A stretch of 64,000 nucleotides of DNA from Brachionus rotundiformis (Eukaryota; Rotifera; Eurotatoria; Ploima; Brachionidae): assembly GCA_016802295.1 (NCBI GenBank), contig JAESIW010000020.1, forward strand, positions 1,750,120-1,814,119. The letters run 5' to 3'. The notes beneath the pieces were generated by a model. It was not told the DNA's origin. It searched no databases and saw only the letters and a list, made by a program, of their open reading frames with translations. Below are positions 44,176 through 55,080 of this stretch, piece by piece (within the stretch, counting starts at the first letter, position 1; each line of letters starts with the position of its first letter). A program made the position numbers and the translations under genes.

Positions 44176-45346
44176 TTTTTGTTTTGGAAAAAAAAATTAT
44201 CATTAAATTTTAAATTCAAAATAATTTTTATACGTGTTTTGTGTAGTTGTTAATTTGTTGTGACAAGTCTTTATAAACTTTAAATTTTCTTACCTAAATG
44301 TAAAAAAATTATCAAATTTAAGTTTCTTCCTAAATTATTAAATCATGATAATTTTAAAAAATTTTAACCTAGTTTTTTAGTTTTATTTTAATTAATATTT
44401 TAGATTTATGGTTTAACAAAAAGATATTTTTTAGTCAAGTGTCTTAATATAAATTGTTATAATTTGATTTAAATAAAACAATTTTAAGCAACACCTTAAA
44501 AGGATGATTATTTCAAATCTTTGCATACTTTTAGTTTCTAGATAATTTATATGTTAACCCTCGAACATGATTAAATAAATGAGATAGATTTATATTGTTC
44601 TTATATTTTATTTTATTAAACAATTCAGAATTAAAAACATAAAATTAAAAATGTTAATCAAAAGTCAAGATAAAAATTAAATTGAAATATTAAAAGTAAT
44701 ACAGATTGTAGAAAATTTCTTTCAGGAGTTAAGATCGTAGATCATGGTAATATATATTTCTTCTAAAAGATCTTTTAATTTTCAATCACTCTAAAAACGT
44801 TTTTTTAAAGAGAAAATATTAAATTTTATAAGATTACAAATTTTTCGAGTTTCATAAAAAAATTAAATTAAATTAAATTTTCATTGAGCCTTCCTTGACT
44901 ACAAAGCCTTCATTTTATTTATTGATATCACCATCAATGGAATTTAAGAATCGATTCAGGACACAGTTTTTTATTTATTAAATTATATTCTTAGCTTTTC
45001 TTAAATTTTAAAAATGAGTCTTATGATTAATTTTTAAAGCAATTAAATAATTTAATTTTTGTAAACTTATTTAGATGAAGTGTATTTTATTTAACTTTTT
45101 ATAAATTAAATACAATGATATTAGCATTTAAAATATTTTGTGGAAAAAATTATAGTAAAAAATATCTAATTAAATTGATAATAACTTAAGATAAATTTGG
45201 GAATTATTTTTTGGAAATAAGACTAAAAACATGTCGGTTTATAATTGAACAAAGTTCAAAGTTGTCCACCACCCGAATTTTAAAAAATGTTTTCATATAT
45301 ACAAGCCAATTAGATAAAATAAAATTAAACTATTCAGAAAAATAAA
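44176..45346. other. AT-rich stretch between divergent SIL1 and INCENP
   Basis: 1.2 kb containing the 5' regions of both genes. No feature is seen except an acceptor-like CTATTCAG at about 45330-45337, nine bases before the INCENP ATG. Confidence 0.45.
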
Positions 45347-47533
45347 ATGAATAGAAAAAAATATCAACTAGAGGAAAGTATTCGTAATGGTGAATACGGC
45401 GCCTCTACCCAATTTTTCTATTCAGCTGAGAAAGAATTTCGTTTGGTTTCAGACTTTTCGGCCTATGACATAATCACGCAAAAATTTGAGGCTCTTAAAC
45501 AAGAGCTAAAATCAATGATGGAACGAAAACGTTCGTCCACCTCAGATGTCCAGCCAGAGACCAAACTCAACATGCTAACAGAAAAATTTAAGACACCGTT
45601 CGACAAACGAACTTACTCGGCTATTACTAAACCAACTGAGGAATCAAGTTCAGAGTCCAATCGTTCCAGAAAGCGAACAGCCGACCAAGTCGAACAACCA
45701 GAAGAAAAACAAACAAAGAGCAAAAAAAATAAAAAAACAACCAAAAAGAAAAAAAAAGTCAAAACTAAACAAAAAGAAGAGACAAAAGAGACAGATAAGG
45801 CTGATCAAGACGAAGATAATCCATCAAAAAAGGCCAAGTTGGACAAAAAGTCCAAAATCGAATCACCTAGTCTGGTTCACTTAAACAAACTGGTTCCAAA
45901 GACTCCTATGACAAATCGCCTCAGTAACCGCATTCAGTCAACAATTAAAAAGACCATTAAATCAAAGCCACTTACTAGGCGAGCTGCGGCAGCAATGGCC
46001 GCTGCCAAATCGACAAATCAAGATGGTCATGTGAAAAAAATGGTCAATAAAATTGAACAGAAGATTGTTCCAACTCCACAAACTCAACGTAAACTTATGC
46101 CTCAGTCTTCCATTCAAAAAACAATCACCAAACTAAAGGCCATACGCTCTTCAATCGACAAACGCAAGAGCGCTTTGTCCATTTCCAAACTGGCTGTAAA
46201 GCGAAAGTCTGAAAAGCTGGTTAAAGCTTTTGTGAAAGATTTAAAAGAGACTAAGATTGTGTTGACCGACGATGGTAACAATAGAATTTCTATAAACGCC
46301 AAAACGGTCCAGGAAAAAAATTTACTAGATGACATGATGGCAAAGAGTCCAAAATTAGTGTTGAGCAAAATTCCGACCAGTCTTACACGTCAATCTCAAA
46401 GTGTATCGGCCAACATTGCCGGAAAAGTTATGGAAAACAACGAAAAACGACTCAGCAAAGAACTGATGCTTAACTCAAGTGTTCTGTCCCAATACAGGCC
46501 AGTTAATCTGAAAACAGCAGTGTCCGCCTCGACCATAAAGGCCACTCCTAGTAAGCCAATATTTGGCTCGGTTGGAAATTTGACCAATCAGCATTTGTAC
46601 TCAAAATTCACGCCGTCCAAGCTCACTCGAACCGAAATTGACGAAAAAAAGAAAGCAGATTTGCTCGCCAAAGAGCAGAAAGAAAAAGAGCGCCTGGCCG
46701 AGTTGGAAAGACAGAAACAGGAAAAGCTGAACGAAGCCAAGCGTAAAAGAGACGAAAAGCTAAAGAAAGTCAACGAAGCTAAGCAAAAGCAAAAAGAAGA
46801 CGCCGAACAAAAGGCTAAAGAAATGGAACTTAAAGAAAAACAACGTTTAGAGAACGAAAAGCTCAAGAAAATGAACCCAAATAATTCTAGTGTTTTGGTC
46901 AAGCAGTCTGTAATGTCATCCGCTCAGAAGAAAAACATACTCAACCCGGTTAATTTGAATGCTAACAAGTCAACTGTGGTCATAAACAAAGACAATTGTT
47001 CAGAGTTTGTCAACTCGTTTAAAAAAAGCCTGCTTTTGTCACAACAATTTCAGACAGCTCAAAAGCTCCAAAAACAAAAGACTGTCACATTGCTCAAAAG
47101 TGAGGATAAGAACAATCTAGAGCAAACTTATGTGCTCAATTCACCAAACAAAAAAGCCATAAATCAATCAAGCTATGAGTGTACGCCACTGCAGCCGCCA
47201 AGGCTCAAAGACGAGGACAATTATGATGTGAGCGATATTCGTTCAGACGACGACACCGATGACGAGGACGAGCCCAGCAAGCCGATACCCATGTGGGCCA
47301 AAGAGCCTCATTTGAGCCAAAAAGCTCAAGACCAGTGCATGAAAGCGATTAATTTTACTCGCTTGTTCCGATCTGCATGCCAGGCTGAGATAAATTTAGA
47401 ACAAATATTCAAGACCAAGCGGCGAAAATTTGTCGAGAGGTCGTCCAGTGCCAACTGGAATACGCCGCCTATTTGGAGCACCAATGGCATAAGCGGCGAA
47501 GAGTCGTTCATGCAATTGAGAAAAAATCTCTAA
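45347..47533 (+). CDS. INCENP: INCENP, inner centromere protein
   Basis: 728-aa single-exon protein. The C-terminus carries the IN-box (about 645-702): KPIPMWAKEPHLSQKAQDQ, then LEQIFKTKRRKF and the TSS-type motif RSSSANWNTPP, which binds and activates Aurora B kinase. A highly charged single-helix/coiled-coil region (about 430-515, KEQKEKERLAELERQ and similar) precedes it. The middle is Lys/Ser-rich and disordered, fitting microtubule and chromatin binding. INCENP scaffolds the chromosomal passenger complex with survivin and borealin. The N-terminal CEN box is not obvious. Codon use is less AT-biased than in neighbouring genes. There is no counterpart in the right arm. Confidence 0.9.
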   Translation: MNRKKYQLEESIRNGEYGASTQFFYSAEKEFRLVSDFSAYDIITQKFEALKQELKSMMERKRSSTSDVQPETKLNMLTEKFKTPFDKRTYSAITKPTEESSSESNRSRKRTADQVEQPEEKQTKSKKNKKTTKKKKKVKTKQKEETKETDKADQDEDNPSKKAKLDKKSKIESPSLVHLNKLVPKTPMTNRLSNRIQSTIKKTIKSKPLTRRAAAAMAAAKSTNQDGHVKKMVNKIEQKIVPTPQTQRKLMPQSSIQKTITKLKAIRSSIDKRKSALSISKLAVKRKSEKLVKAFVKDLKETKIVLTDDGNNRISINAKTVQEKNLLDDMMAKSPKLVLSKIPTSLTRQSQSVSANIAGKVMENNEKRLSKELMLNSSVLSQYRPVNLKTAVSASTIKATPSKPIFGSVGNLTNQHLYSKFTPSKLTRTEIDEKKKADLLAKEQKEKERLAELERQKQEKLNEAKRKRDEKLKKVNEAKQKQKEDAEQKAKEMELKEKQRLENEKLKKMNPNNSSVLVKQSVMSSAQKKNILNPVNLNANKSTVVINKDNCSEFVNSFKKSLLLSQQFQTAQKLQKQKTVTLLKSEDKNNLEQTYVLNSPNKKAINQSSYECTPLQPPRLKDEDNYDVSDIRSDDDTDDEDEPSKPIPMWAKEPHLSQKAQDQCMKAINFTRLFRSACQAEINLEQIFKTKRRKFVERSSSANWNTPPIWSTNGISGEESFMQLRKNL

Positions 47534-47974
47534 AAGTTGTTTATAAAGTTCCATTGTTTTTTAGAATTATACCTCATCGGTGTTGGGTGTCTATGGGCTA
47601 GGGTTTACATATTTTCTTTTTATTAAATATTATAAATATAACAAATATCATGCAAATTCAATTTTTCTATTTTGTAATGTTTATTTTTTTTAAATTTAAA
47701 TTTATAACTAAAAAGTCTATTTTTAAAATAATTGTAACAATTTGGTTTCAAATAAAAGTCTTTTATAATTGTTCAACTGTAATTTGGTTAAAAAAGATAT
47801 CTATCAATTTTGACATTTACAAAATATTCTGTATAAAAATGCTCAAAAAAAAGTAATTCGAAATCTAAAAATAATTTAAAATCAAACTAGATAGATATCT
47901 TTAACTTAAATAAATTATTTTTTCTCATTTAATCCTAAAAAAATTTCTAACCGAACGGTGGCTATGCTGCCTGT
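47534..47974. other. AT-rich intergenic stretch
   Basis: INCENP 3' flank. A 68-codon frame at 47650-47856 is Phe/Lys/Ile-rich and looks like noise. Confidence 0.4.
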
Positions 47975-48277
47975 CTAATTACCATCAAAGAGAACTTCTG
48001 CCTCTTTGCTCTTCCAGAGCCTCAGAACCGCGATGTTGTTTATTTGAGGATGCGATTTCTTGGGAACTTGTTGGCACCTAAATTTTGCTCCTGACTCATT
48101 GAACAGAATACTATCAGTAAAGGCAGGAAGTTTAACTTGTTGCTTCGACTTCAAATGAACAGGCCCTAAGGCGTATTCTGAAGCATCTGGGTACCAAATG
48201 TTCTGAGAGTCCCTGTATGTTATCTTAAAATTTAACCTTAAGAAGGAGATCGATGCACCACCAGTATCCTCTTCAGG
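47975..48277 (-). CDS. Unrecognised 101-codon open frame, probable terminal exon
   Basis: This frame is open for 100 residues to a TAG and lacks ATG, which is why a start-based scan misses it. It is preceded directly by an AG after a mixed tract (CCCAATAG), so it looks like the last exon of a minus-strand gene. The product reads GGASISFLRLNFKITYRDSQ near its start, has one Cys, and ends AEVLFDGN. Codon use (CTG, GCG, GGG, CTC) is far less AT-biased than the flanks, and a GC-richer island marks it by eye. No family is recognised. No upstream exon is found in the 700 bases before it, so it may be a relic or a captured exon. Confidence 0.5.
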   Translation of the reverse strand, partial: PEEDTGGASISFLRLNFKITYRDSQNIWYPDASEYALGPVHLKSKQQVKLPAFTDSILFNESGAKFRCQQVPKKSHPQINNIAVLRLWKSKEAEVLFDGN

Positions 48278-49064
48278 CTATTGGGTTCATCCAATTATTT
48301 GAATTCGAAGATTAAAATTCATAAAACTCTTATTATTTTTATACAGATGAAAACAATAGAATACTAAACTGAATAAATTTTCCTAGTTACAATCGATCCA
48401 AAATGGTTAACAGATAATTTTTTAATTATATTTATTTTTTCATTCAAATTAAAATTTAAACAGTTAAAAAGGTAATATTATTAAAGTTATTTTCTAAAAA
48501 AAAACATTAATTGTATTGATTTGATTATTGAGAATTCTAAATGAATTATCTTCATGAAGTTAAAAAATTTAAAACTGATAAAGAAATATTTTAAATAGTA
48601 AATAATAAGAGAGATAACTAAACAAATAATTGGTTATAGTAATTTTTTGTTTGTTATTTAAAATTTCAATAGATGATGGCAAATAATTGACGCTTTTTCA
48701 TGCATATGATTTTTAGATAGGAAGATAAAGAGTTTTAATTAGGTCAAAAAATTTAAAAAGATAGAAACATTCATTTAAGTTGGTCAATTATGTTAAAATT
48801 TAGAATTTTATTTCGAAAAAGTTGATGCTTATTTTCTATAGGCGATCAAAATCACCTAGATTATGGTTAATTGACATATAAAGTCCTTAAGAAAAAAATT
48901 AAAAAAAATAAAGCTAAAATAATCTTCTATCTTTTTTTTTTGTTTAATTAAGATGGCCTCTTAAAAACAGGATTTAAAGATTTTAAAAATTTTATTTAAC
49001 TAAAATTTAATTTAAATTAGTTTTAATCTTTATTTAAATAAAAAACGCTTTGCGATCTTTTTTT
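48278..49064. other. Intergenic; start of the inverted-duplicate block
   Basis: From 48935 on, the sequence is the exact reverse complement of the right-arm 3' flank (to 57476). A short match (GGCGATCAAAATCAC at about 48842) also has a partner near 57840 in the right arm. Otherwise AT-rich and featureless. Confidence 0.5.
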
Positions 49065-49854
49065 TCAAATCTTTGACTTTGGTAATTTAATTGGTTCAAA
49101 AGCTCCCTCTGATTGAATCATGGCGTTGTATAAATTTTGATAAACCAAACCATCCGAAGAGCCTAAAATAGAATTGAGAACAAAATCTGGCGGAGCCATT
49201 GCATCTACCAAAGCAACAGCTTCATTTTTCATTTGTTTACACAATTCCAAGATGGTCTCTCTTATCATGAACACCGGTTTCTCACTTGTGAAATATGATC
49301 CTTGATAAAATATGCCCACATGTTTGTCCAGTAAATAAAAAGCAGACAAATACAAAATGTTTTCTAGGACTTTTTGCAAACTTGAATCCTTGTTTTCGCT
49401 AATTTTCAATACAAATCGTTCTATCAATTGTCTTTCCATAAAAATAGTTGCCAAAGTTTTTGAATAGAATACTTGATTTTCATTTCTAGCTGTGAACAAA
49501 TCAACACCATCATCCAAACTTCTTTTTAGTTTTTCATATGAAATTTTTGTCACATAACAAATAAGCCAGTCAAACATTTCCATAACAACTTATGAAAAAA
49601 TACATTTAGTTTTAAGAAATTTCACAAAATTAGCATCAGAATACTTTTTTGATTCTTCAAGTCATTTTTGTCTCTACAGTCAAATTTTAGGCCAAGATTT
49701 TTTTCAAAATTTTCCAAAAACTGGACTATTCCTAAAGGAGTTTTAGCCACATTTTTAGTTTTTAAATATTCTTCATAGCTCGACAGTAAGAAATTGCTAG
49801 TTTGTTGTAACAATACATTATTATCTCCTTCGAATGTTAGTAATGGATCGTTTG
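48935..49854. repeat. Inverted-duplicate tract B, left
   Basis: 920 bp that are the reverse complement of 56557-57476 with no length difference and no substitution that I found. It spans the 3' half of exon 4, intron 4, exon 5 and about 130 bp of 3' flank of the oxidase gene. Confidence 0.88.
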
Positions 49855-51333
49855 TATCTCTTAAATATGAAAATCTACTAGCCTTTAGATAACCATGTCC
49901 ACCACAAGCTTCTCTACATTCTTGAATACATTCTTGAGCCATCCAAGATGCAATCGGCTTACTTGCAGATGATAAAGCATGAATCTCTTTTCCTAGATTA
50001 TCTTGTCTTTCTGAAATATCACCAGACATTAATCCAATATAAAATTCAACCAAATTGTTAAATAAAGAAAATGAATAATTTTTCCATATAAAACTTAAAG
50101 CCAATCTTGGAAGTAATCTATATTGCTTAAAAAATGAAATAAATTTATTTAATTTTTAACATTTTTAAGTATTAGGAATGAATTTACATGAAGCTGATAC
50201 TCAATTAAAGGAACTTCGGATTTATTGTCTTGACCAAATTGTCTACGAACAGCAGCATACCGTACTCCGATAGTTAAAGCCATATTCATAAAGCAATACG
50301 AAAAATAAGTTAAGCCCACACGACCATTTGAAAGAGCTCCTAAGCTAATGCCAAATCTCTTTTTGGCATCTTTTATTGGACTGACATATTTTCCTTCAGG
50401 AGTAACATCTCCAGTTTTGTTCAGCATATTTTCTCTTGGTATACGAACCTTGTTAAAAGTTGCGAAACCGTTGTCCACCCCATTTAAGCCTGCCTTTGGA
50501 CCCATATCACCACACACAACGCCTGGTTTAAGTAGCATTGTATTCGGATCACGAATTGGTACAATGAAAATATGAAGACCATGACATTGGCCGTCAGGAG
50601 TATACAACTGAGCATAAACAGCCGAGTGAGTCGCTGTTTTTCCCATATTACCAACCCATACTTTACTATCTTCTAAAGAAGGTGTATTGATAACAAACTC
50701 CTTTTTTTTATTTAAAAATAGATACTTTAAGTTTATGATTGTTAGCTAACAAAATACTTGGGTTTTTGCATCATAATGCGAAGTGGTCTTCACTTGCTTA
50801 GTATTCGATCCATGGCTTATTTCGGTCAAAGCAAAACAACCAAAGATTTCTCCTCTTTCACATTCTTCTACAAATTTTTCGTGTCGTTCGGTTCCCAGGG
50901 TTCTCAAAAGCTGTTCAAACATTTGATAATGAAGACTATATTTAATGCTACAATCTATTTCCCATAGAACAATCGCCTCATCGAACAATATTCTTTTTAC
51001 TGGTCTGTCCAACATATCATCATAAGTCAAAAAATTATATTCTTTAATTTTTAAAACTCTTTTTTGTGCAATAATTTTTTGTTCGGAATGTGGTAAATCG
51101 TCTAATGGCCGATTAAACAAACTATCTCTTTTCAATGTTTCCCATATTTTTTTCTGAATAAAAAGCTTTAATATTGATTGATAACGTGAAAATTAGCTTA
51201 CTTTATAGTTGTGTAAATCTAAATCTTCGATGAATAGCTTTAACTTTTTCCAATTAAAAGAAGCATTTAAACGAGCTTCTCCTAAAGGACCTCCTTTTGG
51301 CATGTCCTCTATTTGAGCTAAATCTTGATCCAT
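49065..51333 (-). CDS. Peroxisomal acyl-CoA oxidase 3-like, left copy
   Basis: Five exons (51333-51202, 51153-50758, 50700-50188, 50125-49645, 49588-49065) give 681 aa; human ACOX3 has 700. The flavoenzyme makes the first, peroxide-forming step of peroxisomal beta-oxidation, acting on branched acyl-CoAs in the ACOX3 group. Seen: GPLGEARLNASFNWKKL start, FALTEISHGSN, the FAD/active-site core WVGNMGKTATHSAVYAQL, ECREACGGHGYLKAS, and TFEGDNN with the catalytic-base Glu at residue 446. The C-terminal PKSKI is a variant PTS1 peroxisome signal. Exon lengths equal those of the right copy exactly. Two long tracts are base-identical to it while residues 1-127 and 308-414 differ strongly. Confidence 0.92.
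50308..50904. repeat. Inverted-duplicate tract A, left
   Basis: 597 bp that are the reverse complement of 55517-56113 without indels or visible substitutions. It spans the end of exon 2, intron 2 and most of exon 3. The intron is identical too, so selection on the protein cannot explain it. Confidence 0.88.
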
Positions 51334-52714
51334 TTTATCGTTATAGTTTGGTAATATTTTCTAAAATTTAGCAAAGATTTAGATTCTAGGTTTAAAGTCC
51401 AAACTCGTCTTATATAATCCTAGTTTATTATAATCAAATACATTAAAATTTAAAATGAATAAAAAATGCAAATTATTTAGCTCAATGAATTTTTAAGCTT
51501 TTCCAAATATTTGCTTGAAGTATTTTTTAAAAATGGTTGAGTTGCGAACAGTATAAATTAAATTTAAAATAAAGACGAACAAGAGTAAAAAATTTTTACA
51601 ATCGTCTATTAATTATATAGAGAGGCCACAGATTAAAATTTTAAAGGTTAATTTGAGAATAATTTTAAAATAATTAAAATCTTAATTAAGTATCAATTTA
51701 ATTTATGCATACATGAAAATAATTATTATATTAAGGAAAAAAATTAATAAATTAAAAATTAATTAGCTTAAAAAAAGATATCATTAAAAATTTTTAAGAT
51801 AAATTTTTTAAATAATATTTTTTTTCTTATTCAATAGTAAAGTAAAAAAACTATTAAAATTGTAATTATCCTATATACCGCATTTCTTCGCTCGATTATG
51901 CTGCAGTAAGAGCCAGAAAATAATAATAACTATAAATTTGAAATGCATTGTCCAAAAGCTGATAGCTTAACTAATAGTGTAGCATAATCGAACTAGGTAT
52001 TAATTTTGAATTTTTATTTACCGTACATTTAAGCCATTAAATGATAGAAAATTCTCATTTAATTAAATATTTTAAAACTGGCTTGATTTTTTGCAAGAAC
52101 AGAATTCTTCATATCTGCTGGAAGAGGTGGTTTCAATTTTCCTCTTCCTCATCCTCTAGGTTGTTGAGTATAAGAAATATTCTGTCTTATTGATTGTTAT
52201 GACGAGCTAATAACCAGATGAGTACATAGAAAAATCTAAAATACTGAACGATTTTTCAATCTTAGAATTGAAACCTTAAATTCATTAATTAATTACTTTT
52301 GTTTTTCTTTATAATTAGCTAGCTTTTTATCACCATCTTAAACAAATTGATCCATTAATATGAATGATTTTAAATATTTATAAAATGTTCTACTCATTTT
52401 AAATATATTATGGTTCGGCCAAAAATGGTAAACAAAAATTTAATTTATTCTTATTAGAGATTTAAGATTTTCGCAATTTTGTCAAATGTGCTCAAATTTT
52501 TTGCTAGAAACAAACTGGGCACTCGAAAACATTGCATGAATGGTGTGGTAATATTTCGAAATTCTTCCTGGAGCTTTCAAATCATCTGAAACTTCTAGAA
52601 GAGAAAAGGAGAAAGACTTTGAATTAAATAAACTGAAATATAAATTGGCGGCAGCAAATAAAACAACAAACTCATCCAACACCAGTAGTCAGTGGATTCT
52701 TTTTGATGTGGATT
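51334..52714. other. Spacer of the inverted duplication, left part
   Basis: AT-rich with a small hairpin element at 51892-51991. No gene is supported. Confidence 0.45.
51892..51991. repeat. Short element with 11-bp inverted ends
   Basis: TCGATTATGCT at 51892 is matched by AGCATAATCGA at 51981-51991. Interior about 78 bp, no frame. Possibly a tiny foldback or MITE remnant. Confidence 0.45.
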
Positions 52715-54240
52715 TTTTTTAAGGATCTTCTAATAATGGGTGAATTTAACTTTTCATCAATCATCTGATGAAAATGGCTGTGTGTCAGAAATCTTAAACG
52801 AAAACGGACTCGAACATAAATTCAGAGAGATGCTAAGCGATACTTTTCTATATCAGCATGTAAACTTTTCAAATGTAAAAATGAAAAGCTGTCAACAGTT
52901 TGGATTTGATTTTCACGACTCAGCCTGGCAGTGTCTATCCAATCGATACAAAATTTGTTCTTGGCAACATTTTATTAAAGGATGAAGCTTGTCTACACCA
53001 CATGAGTTATTTTGATAGAAACTGTATACAGAAAATGTACAATGAGTTAACTTTCTATGTTCATGTAACTGGAAGGATATGAATCTACAGAATGACTTTA
53101 AACGTATCTTTTAATTAGTTTCATCAGAAATAAAAAGAGCCAGACTTATGAACAAATTTGGTTGAAAAAGCTAAGAAAAATCCAAAAAAAATTTACAAAT
53201 ACATAAATGATATAATTAATCAACGAATCAATCAAAGGATTAAGAAAGTCAAACAATGAATTAACGCAAGAACCGAAAGAGATATCAAATCTCCTAAATG
53301 ATTGCTTTCAAGATGTTTTTGTTATTGAACAAGATGGTTTTAGCAGCTTCCTCCTTTTGAAGTTGAATTTAATGAAAGCTGGTAAAAATATGTTAACATT
53401 GAGACAAATGACATTAGTTATGAATTATTTCCAATAAATTACAAGACCTGAACCAAAATAACTCATGTGGTATATACAAGCTTCATCCTTTATTGCTAAA
53501 AAACTTTGCAGATGCCTTTACTGTTCCTTTAACTTTTTTCAGAGTATCTTAATCGAATAGTCAGCTTCCAATACAATTCAGATTAGCAAATATTACTCCA
53601 TTGTTTAAAAAAGTTGATAAATCAGCGGCAAACAATAAGCGTCATGTGTCTTTAACTTCGATTCCGTGCAAAATTGTGGAAAGCATAATAAGATAAAATG
53701 GGAGACTATCTTTAAAAGAATAATATTTTATCTAAAAAACAGCAAGGATTTGTCAAGAAAAAGTCATGTAAATCTAATCTTCTGGGAAGATTTCATCTCA
53801 ATGAGTCTAGAGAGTAGTATTCCTGTTGATGTAATTCTGCTAGATTTTGCGAAAGCATTTGATACCCGTCCGCACAGACGACTAATAGCTAAATTGAAAG
53901 CGAATAGCTTTGATGGTCTGACACTAAAATAGATTGAAGCTTTATTGAAAAATAGAAGACAACGAGCTATTCAAGGTGAAATTTTATCAGATTGGGTTCA
54001 ACTTGTTAGCCGTGGTCAGCGATTGGTCCACTGTTTTTCGTTTTTTATATCAATAATCTACCAAAAGAAATAGAAAATGTTGTCAAAATGTATGCAGATG
54101 ATACTAAAATTTTCTCGCAAACGGTATCAGAAATAAGCGCAGCGAAACTACAATCAGATTTAGATTCAAGATTGGCTTCTTCTCTTCAACACATTAAAAA
54201 GTGTGGTTATGCATTATGGTCAGAAAAACATAGAATTTCC
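52715..54240 (+). mobile_element. Decayed non-LTR retrotransposon (endonuclease and RT) in the spacer
   Basis: Plus-strand pieces in order: LLIMGEFNFSS (endonuclease GDFN-type motif, about 52722-52760), FREMLSDTFLYQHVNF, LDLIFTTQPGSVYP (about 52900), an RT block VILLDFAKAFDTRPHRRLIAKLK (53830-53910), IEALLKNRRQRAI with SDWV, and YADDTKIFSQT (about 54092). Several frameshifts and stops separate them. The order and motifs are those of a Jockey/CR1-type LINE. The thumb and 3' part are not found downstream here. Confidence 0.85.
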
Positions 54241-55080
54241 TTAATTTATTGATGGTTAGCAGAAATTTCGAGACTCCAACATAGAGAAATTTTTTATTTC
54301 AACAGAACCACTAACGTATGACTCATTTTAACTTGATTAAATTAATTAATGTGACCAAGAATTTTAATTTCTTTTGCAAACCAAGTTCACTTTTTATGGT
54401 TCTTTGATTGACTTTTTAAAAAGCAATTGAGTGAATTTAGTCTTCTTCAATTTGTCAATACAATATATTTTTTTTAATTTCAAGGTTAATCAACAGGCAT
54501 GAAGACTGATCAACACTTCATTTATTTAAATAAAATAATCTTATTTTTGTCTTTTGTTTAAATAAGAGAAATTATTATTATTATTATTAGTAGTAGTAAT
54601 AGTTTTGACTTTAGCTGGCTAGCCAGCGTGTATGCTGATAAGGCACATTAAGACAGGTGATGTGATTGATTGCGGTTTTCTACGTATCAAAAACGCTTTA
54701 GAAATAATGATATACTTATGATAATAATAATAGTCTCGATTATACTAATGTATAAATGGAAGAAGTCGTTTATTCAAGCATTTGCCGATAAGAATATCAA
54801 TGTATCAATGAATGATATAAACTGATATTAATTTTTATACTTTTTTAATAAAAAATTATAAACAATAAAAAAATTTTTTAATTTTAATTCAAAGGGCCTT
54901 TCCGCTGCTGAAAATTCTAAATAATAGCGGAAATAAAGCTCAATTTCAAGCAAATAATTATTATTCAATATTTTATTAAGAATAAGAGAAATTATTTTTA
55001 CAAATGATATTTATTATTTATGTATACTAGTGGAGTCTATAAAAAGATAAAAAAATCTTATGATATTAACAAAACAAAAT
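54241..55080. other. Spacer of the inverted duplication, right part
   Basis: AT-rich, with an ATT/AGT trinucleotide run near 54572-54600 and a perfect 14-bp palindrome GCTGGCTAGCCAGC at 54614-54627. No gene is supported. Confidence 0.45.

Noticed and set aside
46588..46902. 104-codon minus-strand frame inside INCENP
   Set aside because: Mirror of the Lys/Glu-rich coiled coil giving Ser/Phe/Leu-rich translation; a shadow.
54614..54627. Perfect 14-bp palindrome GCTGGCTAGCCAGC in the spacer
   Set aside because: Striking by composition but a single short palindrome without repeats or context; not enough to call a site.
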